64,000 nt of DNA from Amborella trichopoda (Eukaryota; Streptophyta; Magnoliopsida; Amborellales; Amborellaceae), in assembly GCF_000471905.2 (NCBI RefSeq), contig NW_006494789.1, positions 3,893,802-3,957,801 of the forward strand, given 5' to 3'. The first letter of the stretch is position 1. Every line of letters begins with the position of its first letter. Below, in pieces: positions 56,691-64,000 of this stretch. The notes beneath the pieces were generated by a model. It saw only the letters and a program-made list of their open reading frames with translations, searched no databases and was not told the origin of the DNA. Made by a program: the position numbers and the translations under genes.

Positions 56691-58240
56691 AGCTTTGAAC
56701 CCAGCGCATTCATTGAGTTCGTGGCCCCATACTTAGTGATATGGGCACCAAATTTTTTTGGTGCCCCGAGCAAGACGTCTCGACTGCCTGGCGGGCTTGG
56801 GAGTGACAATTCCTTGTTGAAGCATTGCCTTGAAGAGGGCTTATAGAGGGTCTAGCTCAGTGCTTCCTTGGGCTTGCATCAGTAGGTCTTCTTACTCATG
56901 GGGAAGAGGGACTCGAGGGTATCCTTCTGGGTTGCCTTCAACTTCCTGACACTGTTGTATCTTCTCTGCCAAGAGCTTATGGAAGCCAGTGCATTCGCTG
57001 ATGTCATGGCCTTGTACCTGGTGATACGCACACCAGAGGTTCTCGGTTCTTGGAGACAGGAACTTGGGCTGCCTTGCCATCTTGGGCGTGACGAGCCCTT
57101 CTTCGAGCATTATGGAGAAAAACGCCTGAAGGATAGCAGGTGCCTCGTGATCCTCTATGATCGTGACTATGTGAGAAACCTCAATTGCCCTGAATGCTTT
57201 CTTCAACTCTTTGAGCTCTATCTGACCCTTGTTAATAAGGGCTTCGATCGTGTTGTTGAGCTTAGAGCAGTCGTAAGTGGGGTGGCATACCCTCCTATGA
57301 TAGGCGCAGTACTTCTCATTTGCCACCTGCCCACCCGATTTCGCAATATTGACCTTCGGCAACTGTAACATGTTTTGTTCTAGCAGCAGTCAAAGTAGTG
57401 CAGGCGTATAACTTTGTGTCGAAGGGGTAAACCTTATTCTGGTGCTGATCGTTTCGCCTAGAACTTTTAGGAGGCGAGACATTGTGGTAAGACTGTCGCT
57501 TGTCCCCGAACAGAGACGCATTTCCCTTGGAAAGGTCCTGGGTTTGAGGAACCACACCTTTGGTGTCAGCCACGGTGACAGCTGTGCTGATTACTGCCTT
57601 TTGGTTGCCTCGACTGTTGGAGTGAGAGTTTGAGCTGGCAGCTTGCTGATGAGGGTTTCCATGATGCTCGAATAATCCCTCAATATGAACTGCCTTGGAG
57701 ATGAACACTAACATGGAAGGTGGATTGAATGCCTCAACATGTAGAGTGATCTCTAGAAGCATGTTTTGTATGTAGGTCTGGACCACTTCCTTTTCAATCA
57801 TGAGAGTGGCATGGAAGGTTGCTAACTCTCTCCAGGGGGTGATGAACTTGTCAACAGGCTCACTAGGATCTTACGTCAAGGTGAGGAGTTCGATGGTCTC
57901 CATGTTCCTTTTGACTTTATAGAAGCATTAGTAGAACAAGTGCTCCATCTCTTGCCACATGTGTACCGAGTTGGGAGGCAGCCGAGCATACCACTGGAAT
58001 GCTGACCCTTCAAGATTTTTGATGAATTGGTAGAGGAGTCGTCCGTTAATTGCTGTCTCTCGATAGGCCACTTGGAAGTGAGCAGTATGCTGGTGCGGAG
58101 ACGTAATACCGTTGAACAGGGGGAGCTTCCCCTTCTGATAGTTCAGAGGGAAGGGTACTTGGTCTATGAACAAAGGGTACAACTTTTGATAGAGCGACAT
58201 CTCCTACATGCCTGGGAGATGAGCACCATGACATTGATCA
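56690..58240 (-). pseudogene. gag polyprotein with three knuckles (element C)
   Basis: Gag core at 58200-57928 with NGRLLYQFIKNLEGSAFQWY and PPNSVHMWQEMEHLFY, matching element D. A second stretch at 57801-57316. Knuckle one is CAYHRRVCHPTYDC (about 57310-57270). The last knuckle module is duplicated: LEEGLVTPKMARQ...CAYHQVQGHDISEC (about 57120-56985) and LQQGIVTPKPARQ...CPYH-stop-VWGHELNEC (about 56828-56690). Element D has a single copy of that module. Frames are broken by stops and shifts. Structural protein of the particle. Confidence 0.82.
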
Positions 58241-58600
58241 CCATGACACTGACCGTCTCTTATGGAGGATTAGAGCCTAGCGAGACAGTGGACTCTCGAG
58301 GTCAGCAAGTGGTGAGTGGAAAGTCAGTCTAGAGGGGTTCAACCTACCCCGATCGGACTCGAACCTTGTATGTCGATCTTGTGAGGGCCAGTTCTTGATG
58401 GTCTTGAGACCGTGGCTCCTGAGTAGTGACGACCCAATAATACTCTTGGACTCGGTCAGGATTTGGAGTTTGGAGAGGGAAAAACGTGTTATGAGGCAGG
58501 AGGTCATGAAAGGTAGCAACTGCCTTGGAGGCTTCTTTGGTCAGGATCTAAAGACTTCTTTCTTGCTTAACCCTGAGCAGGCTGTAGACTTCACTCTAGA
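58241..58600 (-). pseudogene. gag N-terminal region (element C)
   Basis: Degraded sequence between leader ORF1 and gag core. Short minus-strand frames (58519-58277) hold no recognisable domain. By position it equals 36840-37400 of element D. Confidence 0.4.
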
Positions 58601-59800
58601 ACCGAGCCTGAGACCTAGACTGCCCCGCCTTCTTCGAACATGTAAGGGCCGTGTCTATGAGCAGGAGCAGGGAGTGGGGTCCAAGGATGGAAGGCAGCCT
58701 AGGAGTTTTCTTTGGAGGCTGGAGGCCTCTGTCTGACATCAGGTCGTTCCCCCAAGATCCTTTATGGGGCCCATGCATACAGTTGACCTAAGGCTAGCTC
58801 AAGATGGTACTCTTAGGGAAGACCTTTGAGTATCAGGGCTCGAGGTGTTTGTCTGGTGTCGGGCGAGCGCCAGAGGAAGGAGCAGATTCATGACTTCATT
58901 TGAGTTGAGGTTGGGAAGGAACCTGCCAAGATGGTGCGGTGCACCTTTAGAGTTAGCTGTTCGGCTGACTTAGGGGTCGACCCGAGCTAAATCAATGAGT
59001 CTGACCTGAGGAGGTTGAGACTCACGAGCTTGTGTTTGTGAGGGGTGAGGCAGAAGCCCATCTCTCTTAGGGTGAAGCTATGTGTGTTGGGAGGGACGAC
59101 AAAGTGGTTGACCCTCATGTGCTCGAGGTGGTGTAGAGCTAGCGCTGCCACAGGTTGTGGAAAGAAAATGCAAGGCACATGCAACGTTTGGCCCGAGAAG
59201 GCCTAGCCCTAGATGCGAGCTCAAGGCAAAGTGAGGGTTGCCCCGAGGTGTGGCTCGAGTGGATGGACCATGAGCCCTCGGGTGTGTGCGAGGGGTGAAG
59301 GTCTCAAGACCTCCGCCTCTATGTGTCGACTCTCCAAGTGTGGAGGTTCGGGGTGGTGAAAGAGCAAAAGGGGTTTCCTTTGGCAAACCTCCAGAGGGAT
59401 GAAACTTGCTTGCCTTTTGCAAGAGTGATGAGGGCAGCCTTCCGGCATGCCTCAGCAATATGACTAGCAGTAGACTTGCCAGTAGCATGGTACGCGGCAA
59501 CAGGTGTGCTACTCATGCAAGGGGCCTTGGTGGAGAATCCACCAGGGTGAGAAAGTGGGGAGGCAGGGACCTTTAAATCCCCTCTCACACCAATCCAGGT
59601 GAGAACCTGGGACCGGACCGTGAGTCCCGACTTAGGAGGAGGGTGGGGAGGGAGGTTGAAGTGGCTTGCTTCCCCGAAACAGCCACGAGTGTGGGGATAA
59701 GGAAGTCCTTGACTCTGATGAATGGTTGAACAACCCTGGTGCCAAAGAAATAAATGTAGAAAGTAAAAGAGGATACTGATCAAACAAGAGTGAGCCGAGT
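58601..59800 (-). pseudogene. Leader ORF1 (element C)
   Basis: Third copy of the leader ORF. VRSQVLTWIGVRGDLKVP (about 59610-59560) corresponds to SSQVLTWTGVRRDLKVP in element D and SSQVLTWTGVRWDLKVT in element B; STKAPCM and ATGKS are also shared. A Pro/His/Arg-rich middle follows (59500-59080). Unknown function; three diverged copies preserve the same order, so it was coding in the ancestor. Stops and frameshifts present. The start lies near 59760 where the D-like first residues are frameshifted. Confidence 0.58.
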
Positions 59801-59820
59801 AAGGGGTAGTAAGTCTAAAC
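59801..59820 (-). other. Lost primer binding site (element C)
   Basis: Reverse-strand leader sequence GTTTAGACTTACTACCCCTT directly follows LTR L9. In element B the same leader (ACTTACTACCCCTTAGTCG) is preceded by the TGGCGACTCCACT site, absent here, so about 20 bp including the PBS are deleted or replaced. Confidence 0.55.
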
Positions 59821-60167
59821 TGGTTTGGGCCTCAATCTTACCTTTTGGATCTGGATGAACTGGCGACACGTATCTCGGGTTTCTGAGGAACCCGAGATTT
59901 GATATCGCTCTCTCAAAACCTTGCTCGAGAACAAGGGTAGGTATACCAATCAATGAGAGAGGAATTGAACGTTGGTTCGGGACTTACGGGGGCTGGCTCG
60001 CATGGGCGCCCTCTTAGATCACGAAGAAAGCCCCCCAGCTGCTTTAGCTGGTTTAGAATCGACTCCCTTGACCTACAATCCTCTTGTTTTATGCACAACA
60101 CTTCTATGGTTAATTTACAAGACAAGTGGGTCAAATAGACCCACCCATGTCTTAGGGCACGTACGTT

Positions 60168-60412
60168 NNNNNNNNNNNNNNNNNNNNNNNNNNNNNNNNN
60201 NNNNNNNNNNNNNNNNNNNNNNNNNNNNNNNNNNNNNNNNNNNNNNNNNNNNNNNNNNNNNNNNNNNNNNNNNNNNNNNNNNNNNNNNNNNNNNNNNNNN
60301 NNNNNNNNNNNNNNNNNNNNNNNNNNNNNNNNNNNNNNNNNNNNNNNNNNNNNNNNNNNNNNNNNNNNNNNNNNNNNNNNNNNNNNNNNNNNNNNNNNNN
60401 NNNNNNNNNNNN
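60168..60412. other. Assembly gap (245 N)
   Basis: Undetermined bases in LTR L9. The matching interval in L5 (about 25132-25190) is only some 60-80 bp, so the gap length is either nominal or hides an insertion. Confidence 0.99.
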
Positions 60413-61460
60413 ACGAAGAGGCAAGACTAGCATGGCAACTGAGAAGTCATCGACTCGGAGTGGTAGAGACATGGGCATGGTTCTTACGACCAGCACGGTG
60501 GCAACAGTACTTGAAACCGAGACCGATGTGGTGGTGCTAGACTATGTCTGCTCTCTGTCAAGTGAGAAGAGAGAAGAGAATGAAAAGAACGCATGAGGCG
60601 GCAGAGAGATGGGGTCTGACGACGCTAGGTGTTGCCTCTCACGACCATGGAGTAGCAGTGTCGTGGCCCTTGGGCGGCACTTTACATTTCTGCTCATGGC
60701 CAAAGAATGAGAAATGAAGTACGAGCGGCGCTAGGCTTCGCTGTTGGAAACACAAGAAGACAACACACCCCTGCGCAGGTGATTATAGTCATTGATGAAG
60801 CGCGCAATGATGGTCATTCTCGAAGAGCATGACAGTAATCCTTACGAGACGCATGGTGATAGGCGTGGGGTGCAGGAAGAACGACGATGAGTGCCGAATA
60901 CACGAAGAAAGCTTTGCCAACGGTGATAGGCATTGCCGAGGCCTCTAACAGGCGGCGAAGAGTATCACCGTATACTATAGACGTGCCACAGGGAAGGACC
61001 CATGTGGGTAGCAATAGGTTTCACCATCTAGGTTCTTCACCTAGACGCCCAAGGTACGTCTATGGATAGCAATGAGCAGCACCCTCTACAGGCCTTACTA
61101 GACGAAAGAGATAGAAGAAAAGAAGGAAAAGGAGGCTCGCACATGGCTCTACCATCGTCATGCGTGATCTGTGTGACCTCAGAGGAGATATGCACGGCAT
61201 TGCCACTACCGTGCATGACTCCTGCAAGGAACTCAGATGGAGAAGAGGGAGAAGAGAGGAAAGAAGAGGGAGGGAAGAAGAAAAGAAAAAGAAGAGAGAG
61301 AAATTTTACCTAGACCCTAGAGGTACCGATCAAAAGTTTCTCTCACCTCACTTTCCCTCTCAAACGTGACCCAACAATGAGAAGAAAGATAAACTTGTAT
61401 TAAGTAAAAACTCTTTCTTTTGTGAAAGGTTGAGTCCTTGGTGCGTAAAATGTTGGTATG

Positions 61461-61469
61461 TATATATAG
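61461..61469 (-). promoter_or_regulatory. TATA box of LTR L9
   Basis: Opposite strand reads CTATATATACATACC, at the same distance from the conserved GGGCAAATTC stretch as in L5 and L1. It would drive the minus-strand transcript of element C. Confidence 0.6.
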
Positions 61470-61917
61470 AATTTGCCCCAAACATGAGTGGATGATCAAA
61501 AGTAACCCTAATTGCTGGAAATTAAGATTAAATTGAATTAAAAGAATTTAGAAAATAGGGTGCAAAATTATAGATTTTCCCCCTTCTTAATAATTCGTGG
61601 AATTTTAAAAGCAGTCCCTGCGTTGCCCTAAAACTTGCGTGATCCTGCATGGATGATCCAGGGTCGTTCTAATGCTTGGTTGATTGTAAGATGATTGTTT
61701 TCTTATAGGGCTTGGAATGGAGATCGTTTTAATACCAACTTCGAGCCATGGATCGAGTTTTTAGCTCACGATCATATGACTTGAAATTTGAATAGATCTG
61801 ATACTTCGGATCAATAGTGGACTCATTCCTTGATGTTTTTCGATGATTTCTTCGTTGATTAGACTGAGCATACCGTTATGATCGTGGGGCAACAAACGCA
61901 ACTCGATTCCATGCCCG

Positions 61918-62235
61918 TGGTTATTCAGTTTAGAATCCTGCAGCTTGGACCATGTTTTTTAAAGTTTAAAGGTCATATAGTTTGAACTATGGTGCTAAGC
62001 CTTTTAATATCATGTCGCTAGGACGTAGACTATGGTTTAAGGTCACATAGCTAGACCACGGCTATGCAGTTTAAAGTCATGCAATTAGGACCATGCAGTT
62101 TAAGGTCGTGCAACTAGACCTCCGCTACAATTTAAAGCTCATATAGTTGGGACAATGGAGTTAAGGTCATGCATATAGACCAAGGCTATGTAGTCTAAGG
62201 TCATGCAGCACGGACCATGGTGTGGGTCGCCACGT
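61918..62235. repeat. TR1 repeats (element F)
   Basis: Degenerate GTTTAAGGTCATGCA units, about 30-35 bp. Confidence 0.65.
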
Positions 62236-62239
62236 TGGT

Positions 62240-62490
62240 GAAGTTGCATAGGCTTGTGGATAGTAATTTGACTCCCCAGAAGTAAAATGATAGCAGGGGT
62301 TTTTAGATGGGAAGCGGACTTTACTGGGGGTAGGATAGCTTGGTGTGAGACTGACCCACAGGGGATTAAAGGGGTAAGCACGGCCCTAACTCCACTGGGA
62401 ATCAATGGGCTGCAGTACATGTGTAACTCCTTTTGGGGATGAGGGAAGTGACCTGCTCCTAACTTCATTGGGGATAGCAGTGAGACATGC
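62240..62490. repeat. GACTCC/GGGGAT-type degenerate repeats (element F)
   Basis: Cores such as TAACTCCACTGGGAATCA and AACTTCATTGGGGATAG recur every 30-50 bp. Same block as in A, B and C. Confidence 0.5.
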
Positions 62491-62860
62491 ACAATGGTGA
62501 CCAAGGTCTAGCACGCGCGATGCTGGAACATGCGTGATGCTAGCATGAAGAGTGCAACACACACGGCAGCAAGTTTGATTAGTAGAAGTGTTGACATGTA
62601 CAGTGCTTAGCACAGGCAAAGGCAACACAAGCGATGCTAGCATGCACAGTGGCAGCACACGTGGTAGTAAACTTAGGAACATAGGCGACACTGGTCATAG
62701 AAGATCACAGTCAGTGCTGGGTCATTGAGAACACAACCAGCATTGGTCATAGAAGAACACAGTTGACGTTGATCAGAGAAGAACATAGCCGGTGTTAGTC
62801 ATAGAAGAACACAGCAGGCGCGTTGGTCATAGAAGAACGCAACCAGCGTTAGTCCTGAGC
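62490..62860. repeat. TR2 minisatellite, about 27-bp units (element F)
   Basis: From 62680 on, units such as GGTCATAGAAGAACACAGCC with an AGCGTT-type end recur about seven times. The first part is more irregular (GCGATGCTAGCATG). A second block with GAACACAGCCGGCGCTGGT units is at 63655-63850. Confidence 0.75.
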
Positions 62861-63041
62861 AAATGTTCGATCCTTCAGTCTAAGCCCGACCCGATATTGC
62901 TTTTGAGCTTTCATGGTTGGCGGTAGACTTTCATTCAGGCCTCGGGTCTTAGCCCAACCCGATCTAGCCCACCGTCGTTTGGTCTTCTAAGACATGACTG
63001 GTATTCCTGGTTTGTGGGGGTCGTTCCAAGAAAACTTTGCC

Positions 63042-63912
63042 TATATAAGGGGGTAAGACCCCATTCTCACTGTTTTACTTAAGGTACAACGACTAAGGTT
63101 TTTTAGCGGTACGAGTGAGAGAACTCTCTACGATATTTTTTGGAAGCACATAGGGTACTTTGAGTAGGATTATGCCGAAGTTTGCAAGTAAATGGGAGAG
63201 AGCATCAGAGACAACACCAGGCCTTCGTGAAGTTGTAAGATTTTGCCGACCGGTATAGCGGGACAAACAGAGAGTTTGCCAGAGGTTCCAGAGACTCTGG
63301 TCGTAGTTTAGGGGGATCTGAAGAAGAGAAAAGGGGCACAAGTTGCAGTAAAGGGTTGCCTTGGGATTCCACCATGTTTTTGGTGGATTTCCAGCAAAAC
63401 ACAGGAAGGGGTAAGTCTTGCAGTGATTTTTTCGATGGGAAAAAGGGGAGTTTCAAGCAAGAACGCAAGAGGTCGTGAGGAGGCGAACGGTTACCAGAGA
63501 CAAAGGGTCATGGGAGGTAGGGGTTGTCAGTCCATATGTGTGAGGATGTGGGTCAGGCCTCGTCGTGGCAGTAGTTGTCAGGAGGCACAACGGGGCTCGA
63601 GGTGACATGTGTTGGATCCATGGCACGTGCAGGAGATTTGAATCCGAACGGCGATAGTCCGTCGTAAACATAGTCAGCGTTAAGCGTTGGTGAACACAGC
63701 CGGCGCTGGTATTTGCGAACCTTGCTGGCACTGGTATCATTGAACACAGTCTGTGTTAGGCGTTAGCGGACATAGCCAGCACTGATATTTGTGAACCCAA
63801 CCGACGCTGGTATTTGCAAACCCAGCCGACGGTGGGATTTTGAGAAACAGAGACGACACTATCTTGTGCCTTGGTGATTTTCATATAGGAGTAGGTCCTT
63901 AACCTTGATAAG
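63042..63912 (+). promoter_or_regulatory. PMD promoter (TATA) and 5' UTR (element F)
   Basis: TATATAAGG at 63042-63050 is followed by the palindrome-like GGGGGTAAGACCCC, also seen in A (GGGTAAAACCCC), B and, less well, C. The start codon of the PMD gene lies about 870 bp downstream. The best-preserved copy of the antisense promoter. Confidence 0.65.
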
Positions 63913-64000
63913 ATGGCTGGGACCTCTCACAGTATCCCTTATGTGAAGAACCTTCCTAGAGGAGGAGAGGTCGGCACCAGTGAATTTACTGGTGAGAGTC
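63913..64000 (+). CDS. PMD gene, first 29 codons (element F, runs off window)
   Basis: ATG at 63913 opens a frame with no stop to the window edge. It starts MAGTSHSIPYVKNLPRGGEV, which parallels the PMD start of element C at 31734 (VKDLPREGDL at the same distance from Met). No domain is contained in this piece, so the assignment is by that match, by the conserved promoter upstream and by position next to the 3' UTR repeats. Whether the gene is intact beyond the window is unknown. Confidence 0.5.
   Translation, partial: MAGTSHSIPYVKNLPRGGEVGTSEFTGES

Larger units (their letters stand above)
24781..61917 (-). mobile_element. Element C: large non-autonomous gag-pro / antisense-PMD element
   Basis: Minus-oriented element bounded by LTRs L9 (5', 59821-61917, truncated) and L5 (3', 24781-27514), which share a subtype not seen in the other LTRs. 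Without its two internal insertions (D and a solo LTR) it is about 18.6 kb. In element orientation: L9, leader ORF1, gag, protease, antisense PMD gene, 3' UTR repeats, L5. No RT, RNase H or integrase lies between protease (55057) and PMD (54060). The PBS is lost: the leader joins the LTR at 59820 without TGGCGACTCC. It sits in element F. Confidence 0.72.
59821..61917 (-). repeat. LTR L9, truncated 5' LTR of element C
   Basis: Starts TGGTTTGGGCCTC (mutated CA end) and shares subtype-specific sequence with L5 (for example CTTGAAACCGAGACCGATGT near 60510 and 25286). TATATATAG at 61461-61469 on the opposite strand is its TATA. It stops abruptly at about 61917, where element F 3' UTR repeat begins; about 0.8 kb of U3 is missing. 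Contains a 245-bp assembly gap. Confidence 0.82.
61918..64000 (-). mobile_element. Element F, distal portion (3' UTR repeats, PMD promoter and start)
   Basis: Continuation of the older element that element C interrupted: TR1 repeats (61918-62235), GACTCC-type repeats (62240-62490), TR2 (62490-62860 and 63655-63850), PMD promoter (63042) and PMD start (63913). The order matches elements A and C. The link to 20510-24780 is inferred from position and order; sequence was deleted at the junction. Confidence 0.55.

Overview
The window is repeat DNA from a land plant nuclear genome. The pol genes are Ty3/gypsy, an archaeal-type second RNase H places them in the Tat/Ogre lineage, one fragment carries a plant mobile domain (PMD) and another is Ty1/copia. 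I found no convincing host gene, tRNA, rRNA or prokaryotic feature. Species cannot be named. Two assembly gaps are present (41015-41034 and 60168-60412). Family calls rest on motifs read by eye and on comparison of copies within the window.

Almost everything belongs to one family of very large Tat-like LTR retrotransposons. Its LTR is about 2.4-3.3 kb, starts TGTTTGAA and ends CCTAACCA or CCTTACCA. In element orientation the consensus layout is: 5' LTR; PBS (TGGCGACTCC, tRNA-Arg type); leader ORF1; gag with CCHC-like knuckles; protease; (in element D) RT, RNase H, archaeal-type RNase H and integrase; an antisense PMD gene with its own TATA promoter; a 3' UTR full of unrelated tandem repeats; 3' LTR. 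Extra antisense ORFs and hypervariable 3' UTR repeats are known in Tat/Ogre elements.

Layout. 1-1575: internal fragment of element G (PMD 3' end on +, gag-pro 3' end on -). 1576-9609: 3' LTR (-) and 3' UTR of element A. 9610-20019: element B (+), a derivative with LTRs, leader and 3' UTR but no gag, pol or PMD. 20020-20509: a Ty1/copia RNase H relic. 20510-24780 and 61918-64000: two halves of element F (-), split by element C. 24781-61917: element C (-), about 18.6 kb without its own insertions. Element D (+, 32219-48318, 16.1 kb, both LTRs, near-matching 5-bp target duplication) and a solo LTR (51324-53707, near-matching 5-bp duplication) are both inserted in C's PMD gene. The order of insertion is therefore F, then C, then D and the solo LTR.

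How the parts fit. D encodes RT, RNase H, aRNH and integrase, but no protease or PMD gene is visible. C and G carry gag-pro running tail-to-tail into an antisense PMD gene with no pol between them, and two independent copies share this junction. They look like a non-autonomous subfamily using the same LTRs and perhaps D-like enzymes in trans. Reading frames are broken by stops and frameshifts throughout, so these are relics. The most unusual signals are the gag-pro/antisense-PMD architecture, the promoter serving the antisense PMD gene, and arrays of hairpin-forming minisatellites just downstream of the LTR TATA box.
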